A stretch of 64,000 nt of DNA from Lysobacter enzymogenes (GTDB lineage Bacteria > Pseudomonadota > Gammaproteobacteria > Xanthomonadales > Xanthomonadaceae). The stretch is from positions 1,302,001-1,366,000 of the forward strand of contig NZ_CP067395.1 of the NCBI RefSeq assembly GCF_017355525.1, given 5' to 3'. Below the pieces are notes generated by a model. That model searched no databases. It worked only from the letters and a program-made list of their open reading frames with translations, and was not told where the DNA came from. The translations under genes were made by a program, and so were the position numbers. Each line of letters starts with the position of its first letter. Position 1 is the stretch's first letter. Positions 33,831 to 42,388 of this stretch are shown piece by piece.

Positions 33831-34973
33831 GTGGCGCCGCCCGGCTGGCTGCTGATCGGCCCGCGCGACAGCCGCAGGCTGCGCGGGCTGCAACAGGCGC
33901 TGCGCGAGCGCGGCCTGGCCGCGGCCGAAGAACTGCATTACGAAGACCTGCTCGCCGCGCCGCTAAGCGCGGCCGAGCGCATCGCCGCGCGGCCGGGCGC
34001 GCTGGTCAAGATCGAATCGCCGGGCGAGGCGCCGGCGCTGCACGCGGCGCTGATCGAGCGCGGCTGGCGCGCGCTCGGCGGCGCCGGCGCGCCGCCGCGG
34101 CCGCTGCGCCACGGCGAGCTGGCGCACCAGCATTGTTGGTACGCCGGCTTCCGCGAACTGCTCGACGCCCTGCCCGCGCGCGCCGGCTACCTCAACCCGC
34201 CCGACGACATCGCCGGCATGAGCGACAAGCTCGCCTGCCAGCGCCGCCTGCGCGCGCAGGGCATCGCGATTCCGCCGCTGCTCGGCGAGATCGACGGCTA
34301 CGAATCGCTGCAGGCGCTGCTGCGCGAACACGACGCCGATCAGGTCTTCGTCAAGGCGCGCTACGGTTCCTCCGGCGCCGGCGTGCTGGCGTACCGGCGC
34401 AATCGCCTCGGCCGCGAGGTCGCGTACGGCTCGGCCGAACTCAGCGAAGACGGCGGCGAAACCCGCGTGTTCAATTCGCTCAGGCCGCGCCGTTACGACG
34501 ACGGCGCCGGCATCGCCGCGCTGGTCGATGCCATCGCCGCGCAAGGCGCCTACGTCGAACGCTGGATTCCCAAGCCGCGCGCGCCCGACGGCGGGCACGG
34601 GCATTACGACATCCGCGCCATCGCCCTGGACGGCTTCCTGCGCCACCGCGTCGCCCGCGTCGGCAGCGGCCCGCTGACCAACCTGCACCTGGGCAACCGC
34701 CGCGGCGCGCTGGCGCAGTGGCTCGACGACGCGGCCATGCACGCGCTGGAAATCGCCACCCAGCAGGCGGCGATGGCGTTCCCGCGCAGCCGCATGATCG
34801 GTTTCGACCTGATCCTGCGCGAGGGCCGCAGCTGGGTGCTGGAAGCCAACGCCTTCGGCGACCTGCTGCTCGACCTGCCGTGGCAGGGCCTGAGCACGTA
34901 TCAGGACCAGGCCCTGCTGCGCCCGGTGCCCGCGCCGCATACGCCGCACGCGCCGGAGCCCGCGCATGTCTGA
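33831..34973 (+). CDS. STM4014 family ATP-grasp-like protein
   Basis: A 380-residue protein, GTG start. The central and C-terminal parts show ATP-grasp features: SDKLACQRRLRAQGI, then VFVKARYGSSGAGVL for the ATP-binding strand pair, DIRAIALDGFLRHRVAR, and the metal-binding end MIGFDLILREG followed by WVLEANAFGDLL. ATP-grasp enzymes join a carboxylate to an amine or thiol through an acyl phosphate, or ligate peptides. The substrate here is unknown. It overlaps the next gene by eight bases. Confidence 0.85.
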   Translation: MAPPGWLLIGPRDSRRLRGLQQALRERGLAAAEELHYEDLLAAPLSAAERIAARPGALVKIESPGEAPALHAALIERGWRALGGAGAPPRPLRHGELAHQHCWYAGFRELLDALPARAGYLNPPDDIAGMSDKLACQRRLRAQGIAIPPLLGEIDGYESLQALLREHDADQVFVKARYGSSGAGVLAYRRNRLGREVAYGSAELSEDGGETRVFNSLRPRRYDDGAGIAALVDAIAAQGAYVERWIPKPRAPDGGHGHYDIRAIALDGFLRHRVARVGSGPLTNLHLGNRRGALAQWLDDAAMHALEIATQQAAMAFPRSRMIGFDLILREGRSWVLEANAFGDLLLDLPWQGLSTYQDQALLRPVPAPHTPHAPEPAHV

Positions 34974-35799
34974 GCGCGCCGCCCGCTACGACAATCCCGA
35001 CATGCGCGCAGTGGTCGGCCAGCGCGACCTGCTGCTGCTCACGCTCGATACGCTGCGCTACGACGCCGCGCAAGCATGCTTCGAACGCGGCGAGCTGCCG
35101 GTGCTGGCGCGCCATCTGCATGCGCAAGGCTGGGAACGCCGCCACACCCCCGGCAGCTTCACCTACGCCGCCCACGCCGCGTTCTTCGCCGGCTTCCTGC
35201 CGACGCCGGCGCGGCCGGGGCCGCATCCGCGCCTGTTCGCGCTGGATTTCGAAGGCAGCGAAACCACCGCCGCCGGCACCGCGGTGTTCCGCGACCGCGC
35301 CGACATCGTCGCCGGCCTGGGCGACGCCGGCTACCGCACGATCTGCATCGGCGGCGTCGGCTTCTTCAACAAGCGCAATCCGCTCGGCTCGCAGCTGCCC
35401 GGCCTGTTCGACGAAAGCCACTGGCACCCGGGCCTGGGCGTGACCGCGGCCGATTCCACCGAACAGCAGGTCGCGCTGGCCTGCGAACGCCTGCGCAGCG
35501 CGGAACTGCGCGACCGGCGCTGCTTCGTGTTCGTCAACGTCTCCGCCCTGCACCAGCCCAACCGCCACTACCTGCCCGGCGCCGACGCCGACGGCTATGC
35601 CAGCCACTGCGCCGCGCTGCGCTACGTCGACGCTGCGCTGGCGCCGCTGCTGGACGCGCTGCGCGCGCGCGGCGGCGCCTTCGCCATCGTCTGCTCCGAC
35701 CACGGCACCGCTTACGGCGAGGACGGCTTCCACGGCCACCGCCTCGCCCACGAAACGGTCATGACCGTGCCCTACGCGCACTTCTTCCTCGATCCATGA
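34966..35799 (+). CDS. STM4013 family alkaline-phosphatase-superfamily hydrolase
   Basis: A 277-residue hydrolase of the sulfatase/phosphatase fold. Metal-binding residues are visible near the start in LLLLTLDTLRYD (Asp28, Thr29 as likely nucleophile position) and near the end in CSDHGTAYGEDGFHGHRLAH, with His in SALHQPNRHY. It has no signal peptide, so it acts in the cytoplasm, unlike most sulfatases. It could cleave a phosphate, phosphodiester or sulfate from the product or precursor handled by the operon. Overlaps the next gene (ATGA). Confidence 0.85.
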   Translation: MSERAARYDNPDMRAVVGQRDLLLLTLDTLRYDAAQACFERGELPVLARHLHAQGWERRHTPGSFTYAAHAAFFAGFLPTPARPGPHPRLFALDFEGSETTAAGTAVFRDRADIVAGLGDAGYRTICIGGVGFFNKRNPLGSQLPGLFDESHWHPGLGVTAADSTEQQVALACERLRSAELRDRRCFVFVNVSALHQPNRHYLPGADADGYASHCAALRYVDAALAPLLDALRARGGAFAIVCSDHGTAYGEDGFHGHRLAHETVMTVPYAHFFLDP

Positions 35800-37172
35800 A
35801 CGCCGTCGTCCACGAAACCGCCGCGCCCCGCCTGAGCGACCTGCTGCGCCTGCCGCCGTACCAGGCCTATTCGTATTCCTATCCGCACAAGACCGCCTAC
35901 CGCCCGCTGCAACCGCCGCGCAGCCTGCGCGAGCTGTGGGCCGGCGAGCCGCGCGACGCGCTGTTCCTGTACCTGCACGTGCCGTTCTGCTCGTACCGCT
36001 GCGGCTTCTGCAACCTGTTCGCGCTGGCGCGGCCGGAGCCGGCCAAGGTCGAGCGCTATCTGCAACAGATGGAACTCCAGTTGCGCGCCACCGCTCAGGC
36101 GCTCGGCGAACACCGCTTCGTCCGCTTCGCCATCGGCGGCGGCACCCCGAGCTATCTCGACGCGGCGCAGCTGCGGCGTTTGTTCGACATGGTCGAACGC
36201 CACGCCGACATCGACCTGCACGCGATGCCGGCCGGCATCGAGGTCTCGCCGGAAACCGTCGACGCCGACAAGATGCGGCTGTGCCGCGAACGCGGCATCG
36301 ACCGGGTCAGCATGGGCATCCAGAGCTTCAGCGAAGCCGAAGTGCGCGCGCTGGTGCGGCCGCAGCAGCGCGCCACGGTCGAGCAGGCCATCGCCGCGAT
36401 CCGCGCCGCCGGCATCGCCACGCTGAACCTCGACCTGATCTACGGCATCGCCGGGCAGACCGTCGCCAGCTTCCTGGCCTCGATCGACAGCGCGCTGGAA
36501 CACCGTCCTGAAGAACTCTATCTGTATCCGCTGTACGTGCGCCCGCTGACCGGGCTCGGGCGGATCGAAGCCAAGGCCGGCGCGCGCCTGCCGCTGCAGG
36601 CCGAGCCGATCGACGAACGCCTGGCCTTGTACCAGGCCGGCCGCGACCGCCTGCTCGCCGCCGGCTACCAGCAAGTGTCGATGCGCATGTTCCGCGCGCC
36701 GCACGCGCCCGACGTCGCCGCGCCGGTGTACTGCTGCCAGAGCGACGGCATGGTCGGCATCGGCTGCGGCGCGCGCTCTTACACCTCGAGCCTGCACTAC
36801 TCCAGCGAATACGGCGTGGCCCGGCGCAGCGTCGCCGAGATCCTCGAGCATTACCTGGAGCGCGACGAAGCCTCGTTCGCGCTCGCCGACTACGGCATCG
36901 CCCTGGGCGAGGAAGAACGCCGGCGCCGCCACGCGATCCAGTCGCTGCTGATACGCCCGGGCCTGGACCGCGCCGACTACCGCCGCCGCTTCGGCGCCGA
37001 TTGCCTGGAGCAGTTGCCGCAGCTGCGCGAACTGTTCGAGCACGGCCTCGCCGTCGAGGGCGAGACGCTGATCGAACTCACCGACGCCGGCCTCGCCCGC
37101 GCCGACACCATCGGCCCGTGGCTGGCTTCGCCGGGCATCGTCCAGCGCATGCGCGACTACAGGCTGGACTGA
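35796..37172 (+). CDS. STM4012 family radical SAM protein (HemN/HemW-like)
   Basis: A 458-residue radical SAM enzyme. The 4Fe-4S/SAM motif is FCSYRCGFC with Cys65, Cys69 and Cys72. HemN-type features follow: GGGTPSYL, GIEVSPETVD, RVSMGIQSF, NLDLIYGIAGQT, and the later GIGCGARSY. It resembles coproporphyrinogen dehydrogenase/HemW, but the operon context and unusual N-terminal extension (about 55 residues with YSYSYPHK) place it in the STM4012 group, whose reaction is unknown. It is followed two bases later by a second radical SAM gene. Confidence 0.9.
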   Translation: MNAVVHETAAPRLSDLLRLPPYQAYSYSYPHKTAYRPLQPPRSLRELWAGEPRDALFLYLHVPFCSYRCGFCNLFALARPEPAKVERYLQQMELQLRATAQALGEHRFVRFAIGGGTPSYLDAAQLRRLFDMVERHADIDLHAMPAGIEVSPETVDADKMRLCRERGIDRVSMGIQSFSEAEVRALVRPQQRATVEQAIAAIRAAGIATLNLDLIYGIAGQTVASFLASIDSALEHRPEELYLYPLYVRPLTGLGRIEAKAGARLPLQAEPIDERLALYQAGRDRLLAAGYQQVSMRMFRAPHAPDVAAPVYCCQSDGMVGIGCGARSYTSSLHYSSEYGVARRSVAEILEHYLERDEASFALADYGIALGEEERRRRHAIQSLLIRPGLDRADYRRRFGADCLEQLPQLRELFEHGLAVEGETLIELTDAGLARADTIGPWLASPGIVQRMRDYRLD

Positions 37173-37174
37173 GC

Positions 37175-38068
37175 ATGGGCTCGACCGAGCGCACGCACCT
37201 GTCCCTGCTCTATCGCGGACGCCTGAGCAGTTGCAACTACGATTGCGGCTACTGCCCGTTCGCCAAGACCTACGACAGCCGCGAGGCGCTGCGCCGCGAC
37301 GCCGCCGACCTCGCCCGCTTCGTCGGCTGGGCCGGGCAGCAACGCATGGAACTGTCGGTGCTGTTCACCCCCTGGGGCGAAGGCCTGGTGCGCCGCCATT
37401 ACCGCGACGCCCTGGTCGCGCTGAGCCGCATGCCGCACCTGCGCCGCGCCGCGATCCAGACCAACCTCTGCGTCGGCCTGCGCTGGCTCGACGAGGCCGA
37501 CCTGGGCAAGCTCGCGCTGTGGTGCACCTACCACCCGACCCAGGTCAGCCGCGCCGCCTTCCTCGCCCGTTGCCGCGAACTGAGCCGGCGCGGCGTGCGC
37601 CACAGCGTCGGCATGGTCGGGCTGATCGAAGACCTCGACGAGATCGAGGCGATGCGGCGCGAACTGCCGGCGGCGACGCCGATGTGGGTCAACGCCTACG
37701 ATCCGCGCCCGCCGGACTACTACGACGCCGCGCAGGTCGCCCGGATCGAAGCCGTCGACCCGCACTTCCGCTACAACCTCGACCCGCCGCCGAGCTTCGG
37801 CGCGCCCTGCCTCACCGGCGACGACGTGGTCTCGGTCGACGGCGACGGCGAAGTGCGCCGCTGCCATTTCGTCGCCGCGCCGCTCGGCAACCTCTACGAC
37901 GGCAGCTTCGCCGCGCAACTGCGCGCGCGCACCTGTCCGAACGCGCGCTGCGACTGCTACATCGGCTACGCGCACCGCCCGGACCTGCCGTTCCAGCGCG
38001 ACTACGCCGGCGGCGTGCTGGAACGGGTGCCGCTGGCTTCCGGCCCCGCAGCCGCCCGGCGCGCCTAG
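37175..38068 (+). CDS. STM4011 family radical SAM protein
   Basis: A 297-residue radical SAM enzyme with CNYDCGYC at residues 20-27 (Cys20, Cys24, Cys27). Further cysteines near the C terminus (GAPCLTGDD, RRCHF and TCPNARCDCYIGY) are spaced like an auxiliary iron-sulfur cluster of SPASM or twitch type, common in enzymes that modify peptides or sugars. It is the last gene of the operon. Chemistry and substrate are unknown; the pairing with a HemN-like radical SAM enzyme is the hallmark of this cluster. Confidence 0.88.
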   Translation: MGSTERTHLSLLYRGRLSSCNYDCGYCPFAKTYDSREALRRDAADLARFVGWAGQQRMELSVLFTPWGEGLVRRHYRDALVALSRMPHLRRAAIQTNLCVGLRWLDEADLGKLALWCTYHPTQVSRAAFLARCRELSRRGVRHSVGMVGLIEDLDEIEAMRRELPAATPMWVNAYDPRPPDYYDAAQVARIEAVDPHFRYNLDPPPSFGAPCLTGDDVVSVDGDGEVRRCHFVAAPLGNLYDGSFAAQLRARTCPNARCDCYIGYAHRPDLPFQRDYAGGVLERVPLASGPAAARRA

Positions 38069-38217
38069 CCGCCGGCGTCGATCCGGCTCCACCGACGGCA
38101 TAGGGGAACCCGCGCCCTCGCTCGTCTACCTGTAGCGGCGCCCGTCCCGACGGCCCCGCCCCCTGCCAGCCGCCGTTGCGAGCGGCCCAGGCCCCCTTCT
38201 TCGCAAAGGACCGCAGC

Positions 38218-38967
38218 ATGCCCAACACCACCCTCTCCCACGCCCTGCCCAAGGCCTTGTTCGTCGCCGCGCTGGCCGCGCTGACGTTCGCGCCGGCGTC
38301 GTTCCCGGCGCACGCGGCCAAGCCGTCCAAGAGCAAGGCCGCCAAGGCCGCGCCGGCCAAGAACACGCTCAAGCCCGAGCAGGTCGCCGAGCTTTACGCC
38401 CAGGTCTCGCTGCGCCAGGACGTCGAGGCGACCGCGCAGCTCAACGCCTACCTCAAGCCGCTGTTCGCCAAGGACGAAACCCCGATCCAGCTGGCCGACA
38501 CCGCGGCCCTGGACGCGCAGTACGACGGTTTCGCCGCGGCGATGCTGGAAGACATGCCGAAGGTCGACAAGAAGAAGGCCCAGCCGGCGCTGGCCGCGGC
38601 GATCAAGCGGGTCAACGTGATCGCCAGCGGCGCCCAGTGCCGCGGCCTGTCGAACCGCGAATACGCCAACGAGTACGTCAAGAACGGCCGCATCGCCGAG
38701 GTCGCGATGGAGTGCACCGTGCCGGCGCTGAGCGCGCGCCTGCAGGACGTGCTGGCGGGCAAGGGCGATCCGGCCAAGCTCAAGACCAAGAAGCTGCTCG
38801 AAGGCGTGACCGAGTTCGGCAAGGTGCTCGATCAGGCCGGCAGCCGCGTGATCCCGGCCAGCATGAAGCTGTACGCGCCCGGCAAGGGCCAGCCGTGGTC
38901 GACCGGCGGCGCCGACGAAATCGTCGAGACGGTGCACAACGGCATGTACGGCGCTGCGGCCGGGTAA
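38218..38967 (+). CDS. Exported hypothetical protein
   Basis: A 249-residue protein with a signal peptide (about 1-33, cut near AHAAKP), a Lys/Ala-rich linker (KPSKSKAAKAAPAKN), and a helical domain with two cysteines (GAQCRGL and AMECTV). AAAGGA precedes the ATG by 7-8 bases. I do not recognise the family. It lies 149 bases beyond the STM4011-type gene on the same strand and ends at a strong terminator, so it could be cotranscribed, though the gap argues for its own promoter. Confidence 0.7.
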   Translation: MPNTTLSHALPKALFVAALAALTFAPASFPAHAAKPSKSKAAKAAPAKNTLKPEQVAELYAQVSLRQDVEATAQLNAYLKPLFAKDETPIQLADTAALDAQYDGFAAAMLEDMPKVDKKKAQPALAAAIKRVNVIASGAQCRGLSNREYANEYVKNGRIAEVAMECTVPALSARLQDVLAGKGDPAKLKTKKLLEGVTEFGKVLDQAGSRVIPASMKLYAPGKGQPWSTGGADEIVETVHNGMYGAAAG

Positions 38968-38990
38968 TCGCGACCGACGCAGAGCGCCCG

Positions 38991-39016
38991 CGAAAGCCGC
39001 CCGAGGGCGGCTTTCG
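38991..39016 (+). terminator. Terminator after the exported protein at 38218
   Basis: An 11-bp perfect stem (CGAAAGCCGCC with GGCGGCTTTCG) closed by a four-base loop lies 24 bases past the stop. Only a short pyrimidine run (TCTG) follows. Confidence 0.7.
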
Positions 39017-39205
39017 TCTGTGCGCCGAACGCTCACGACGGCCTCGCGCTGTCCGGCCGCGGCGCGGGACAAGCGCGGCGGCCCGTGTTATCCATCGCCG
39101 CGAGGCGGCCGGAATCGGCCGCCCCGGGGACCTCGCCGCGACGGCGCGGCCGGTCTCCAGCCCCCGATCGCGTTGTAACGCCCATCTATCCCGAAGGACG
39201 CCGGA

Positions 39206-39838
39206 ATGCGGCTGGCAGGTCGAATCTCCGATTGGAACGACGACAAAGGCTTTGGCTTCGTCGTCCCGCACGACGGCGGCGCGCGCGCGTTCGTACACGT
39301 CAAGGCGTTCCAGCCCGGTTCGCCGCGCCCCACCGACGGCGACCTCATCTCCTACCGCGCGGTCAAGGACGCCAAGGGCCGCACGAACGCGGTCGAGGCG
39401 CGCTTCGCCGGGCAGCGGATCGAACCACCGCCGACGCGCGCCGCGCTGCCTTCGCTGCTGCGCCGCATCCCGCGGACGGCCTTGGGCGCAACCGCGTTGC
39501 TGGCGGTCGTGGCGCTGGCGCCGCTGGGGTTCGTACCGCTCATCGTGCCGTCGGCGCAGCTGCTTTTCAGCTTCTTTTCCTACCTCGCCTACTGGCGCGA
39601 CAAAGATCTGGCGACCGCGCAGCAAAGCCGCATTCCCGAGAACTGGCTGCACCTGCTGGACCTGCTCGGCGGCTGGCCCGGCGCGCTGATCGCGCAACAA
39701 CAGTTCCGCCACAAGACGGTCAAAGCTTCGTTCCAGGCCGCGTTCTGGATCACGGCGGCGCTCAACATCGCGGCGGTAACGATCGCCGTGCGCATGGGCT
39801 GGGCGCAGACGGCGACGCGCTTGCTGCTCGGCGATTAG
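39206..39838 (+). CDS. Cold-shock domain and DUF1294 fusion membrane protein
   Basis: A 210-residue protein with an N-terminal cold-shock-type OB fold (GRISDWNDDKGFGFV and ARAFVHVKAF carry the RNP1/RNP2 positions) and a C-terminal DUF1294 membrane region with the motif YLAYWRDKDLAT, PENWLHLLDLLGGWPGALIAQQ and RHKTVKASFQ. The fusion is common in gammaproteobacteria. It could link nucleic-acid binding to the membrane, but no function is proven. The gene converges on the GH5 gene 17 bases away. Confidence 0.9.
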   Translation: MRLAGRISDWNDDKGFGFVVPHDGGARAFVHVKAFQPGSPRPTDGDLISYRAVKDAKGRTNAVEARFAGQRIEPPPTRAALPSLLRRIPRTALGATALLAVVALAPLGFVPLIVPSAQLLFSFFSYLAYWRDKDLATAQQSRIPENWLHLLDLLGGWPGALIAQQQFRHKTVKASFQAAFWITAALNIAAVTIAVRMGWAQTATRLLLGD

Positions 39839-39855
39839 ACGCCCGGCCGCAGCCG

Positions 39856-41274
39856 TCAGCGGCCGTGCCCCCACCAATACGAATAAGCCTGCGCATCGCG
39901 CTTGAGCGCCTCCAGGTTGGTCCCGGTGCCGCGGTCCGACGTCAGCTGCCAGTCGAACCAGCTCAGCTGCTTGCGTTCGAACGCCTGCTGCATCCACACG
40001 TAGCCGTCGATGGGATCGTGGCAGCCGTCGTAGTAGCAGATCGGCGACGCGATCCCCTCGCCTGCGATCACCGGCGCCAGCGCGCGCATGCGCTCGTAGT
40101 CGCGCGTCGTCGTCGAGAAATAGCTGTGCGCCGACACCACCGCATTCGCGCGCGACCAATCGAAACCGTAGCGGCGGGTGAACGCGTCGACCACCGCGAC
40201 GCCGTCGCGCTGCGTTGAATCGTCGAAGTTGCGGATCAGGGCGAAACTGAACATCACGATCGGCGTCGCCGGCGCCGCCGCGCGCACCGCGTCGTACAGC
40301 CGCTTCTGGCTTTCCAGGTCGTAATCGCTCCAGGTCTTGGGTTCGAACTCGGCCGCCGCGCTGCCGCTCTCGCCGCCGTTGCCGGGCTCGTTCATCAGCT
40401 CGTACACCACGTGCGCCTCGTCCTTGTAGCGCGGCGCCACCCGCTGCCAGAACGCCAGCGCCCTGGCCCGGTCGTAACGGCCGGCCTCGACGTTGTGGTA
40501 GTCGATCATCAAGGTCAGCCCGCGCGCGCGGGTCCAGGCCACGAACCGGTCCATCTGCGCGATGCGCTCCTCGATGTCGTAGTCCTGCGGACGGCGGAAG
40601 TCGTCCATCACCGACAGGCGCAAGGCGTTGAGTTCGTAGCGCACGAACCAGTCGAGGTTGGATTCGACCTGCGCCCACTCGAATTGCTGAGTGTTCTTCT
40701 GCAGCCAGTAATCGCCGCCGCGCAGCGGTTGCCCGGCGGCGTTGCGCAAGGTGCCGCCGGCGATGCGCGGGCGGCCGTCGGCCGCGGCCACGTCGAGATC
40801 GAAGCGGTACACGTTGTTGCCTTCGTCGGATTCGCCGATGCGGTCGACGTCGTCGGCGATCGCGGCGATCCGGTAGCGGCCCGGCGCGGCCGGCACCCAG
40901 CGTCCGTCGGCGCTCGCGGCGACGCCGCCGCTGGCGCGGTAGACGCGGCTCGTGCCGGGCGCGAGCGCGGCGGCATCGTCGCCGGAATAGGTCGTGTACT
41001 CGTCGTGGCCGTCGACCAGGAACAGCACGCCGTGGGTGACGCCGGCCGGCGTGGCCGCGTCGCCGCGATTGAGCAGGGTCGCGCGCAGGCGCACCGGCGC
41101 GCCCGCGACCGGCGCGTCGACCGCGCCGGCGCCGGTCACGACCAGGTCGGGCGCCGCCGCGGCCGCGGCCAGCGGCAGCAGCGCCAGCGCCAGCAACGCG
41201 CCGCGCAGATGCCGCGCCCGGCGCGGGTCGGCGGTTCGCAGCGCCGCAAACACGGATCCGGAATCGATGGACAT
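39856..41274 (-). CDS. Exported GH5-family glycoside hydrolase with N-terminal CARDB domain
   Basis: A 472-residue secreted enzyme with an N-terminal basic/hydrophobic export segment (about 20-41), a CARDB-type beta-sandwich (about 42-165, APDLVVTGAG) and a (beta/alpha)8 GH5 domain. The acid/base is Glu296 in YELMNEPGN and the nucleophile Glu406 in VIAGEGIASP; HSYF supplies the conserved His-Tyr. GH5 enzymes hydrolyse cellulose, mannan or related beta-glycans; the subfamily is not clear. Start placed at the ATG that leaves a signal-like region of normal length. Confidence 0.85.
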   Translation of the reverse strand: MSIDSGSVFAALRTADPRRARHLRGALLALALLPLAAAAAAPDLVVTGAGAVDAPVAGAPVRLRATLLNRGDAATPAGVTHGVLFLVDGHDEYTTYSGDDAAALAPGTSRVYRASGGVAASADGRWVPAAPGRYRIAAIADDVDRIGESDEGNNVYRFDLDVAAADGRPRIAGGTLRNAAGQPLRGGDYWLQKNTQQFEWAQVESNLDWFVRYELNALRLSVMDDFRRPQDYDIEERIAQMDRFVAWTRARGLTLMIDYHNVEAGRYDRARALAFWQRVAPRYKDEAHVVYELMNEPGNGGESGSAAAEFEPKTWSDYDLESQKRLYDAVRAAAPATPIVMFSFALIRNFDDSTQRDGVAVVDAFTRRYGFDWSRANAVVSAHSYFSTTTRDYERMRALAPVIAGEGIASPICYYDGCHDPIDGYVWMQQAFERKQLSWFDWQLTSDRGTGTNLEALKRDAQAYSYWWGHGR

Positions 41275-41748
41275 GGGCGCAATCTCGACGGGACGGGCCA
41301 CCGATGCTCGACCGGCCGCGCCGGCCCGACCGTGACTGCAGCGGCGCTTCTCCGCGCGGTTACAAAGCGCCCTGACGACTGTCAGGCCGCGGAGGTGCGC
41401 GGCGCGATCCGGCATGTGACGGCATCGAAGGTATTTGCCGGCCGCCGCGATCCCCGGCGCGCAAACCAACCGGAACCCGGTTTCCCGGGCTCGCTCGGTT
41501 CAGGCATTCGGCGCCCCCGGGATCCGGGCTCACTCCCTGCAACGCCGCACGGGTAAGCTCGCAGGACCGACCTGGCGCCGGATTCGAAGCCCCACGACGC
41601 CGGCAGGCAAACGCTCCAGCGAACCGCCCGTTCAGCCTTCGGACGGCGTCCCCAGTCCAGCGCATTCCACGTTGTCTTGGGGGAACCGCGCCGTTAGGCT
41701 TCGGCTGGCCAGGCGCCCCCGCGCCGGCCTCGTCATCAGGGAGGGTGC
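41275..41748. other. Intergenic region of 474 bases
   Basis: It separates the divergent GH5 and immunity-lipoprotein genes and should contain both promoters. A possible promoter for the right-hand gene is TTGTCT, 17 bases, TAGGCT (41671-41699). No gene or repeat is visible otherwise. Confidence 0.45.
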
Positions 41749-42372
41749 ATGTCGATCCGGTCCGCCCTTGTTTCCACCGCCCGCTCGTCGCTGCTGCTGT
41801 GCGCGCTGTGCGCCGCGGCCTGCGCGAGCTCCGGCGAATCCCCCTCAACGGCCAAGGAGAACGCCGCAATGACTGCAAACTCCACCCTCGCCGAGCCCGC
41901 CGGGCTCACGGCGCAGGATCTTTCCGAGCGCGTGCTCAAGCTGATCCAGAGCGTGCAAGGCATCGGCGACCTCGCTCCCGACAAGCTGCGCGAGACCACC
42001 GGCCTGCCGATCGTGGTCCATTCCGCCAACGACTACGGCGCCAACGGCCCGGTCGCCGGCGTCTGGTACTACGGCCTGCGCTCGATGTCGCCGGACGCCG
42101 CCAGCGTGCCGAACCGGGTGCTGTTCCAGCTCAGCGACCAGAGCGACAGCGACGCCGACATGAGCCCGGTGTGCGTGCCGATCGAGACCTACGAAAAGAC
42201 CCTGGTGTCCGCCGGCTTCTCGTCGAAGAAGCTGCGCAACCGCCACGACACCCAGGACTACTGGGAATTCACCCGCGGCAAGGTCGGCGCGACGGTGTAC
42301 GTGCGCGGCAAGAGCAATCCCGCCGACGCACAGACCTGCGTGTCCATGGTGATCGTCGAAACCGCCGTCTGA
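41749..42372 (+). CDS. Putative immunity lipoprotein of a type IV secretion effector
   Basis: A 207-residue lipoprotein with AGGGAGG before the ATG, a signal peptide and lipidated Cys25 in CAAACASS, and a soluble alpha/beta domain with two later cysteines (SPVCVP, QTCVSM). It ends 16 bases before an XVIPCD-bearing effector gene. In Xanthomonas-type systems the immunity gene (X-Tfi) commonly lies next to and upstream of its effector and encodes a periplasmic lipoprotein, which fits well. A second start with AAGGAG exists at ATG 41869 and would give a shorter cytoplasmic form. Confidence 0.7.
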   Translation: MSIRSALVSTARSSLLLCALCAAACASSGESPSTAKENAAMTANSTLAEPAGLTAQDLSERVLKLIQSVQGIGDLAPDKLRETTGLPIVVHSANDYGANGPVAGVWYYGLRSMSPDAASVPNRVLFQLSDQSDSDADMSPVCVPIETYEKTLVSAGFSSKKLRNRHDTQDYWEFTRGKVGATVYVRGKSNPADAQTCVSMVIVETAV

Positions 42373-42388
42373 CCGGGAGCACACGGAC

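Noticed and set aside
35796..37172. Coproporphyrinogen dehydrogenase HemN or HemW
   Set aside because: The fold and motifs are HemN-like, but its fixed place in the five-gene STM4011-STM4015 set and its N-terminal extension point to a different role.
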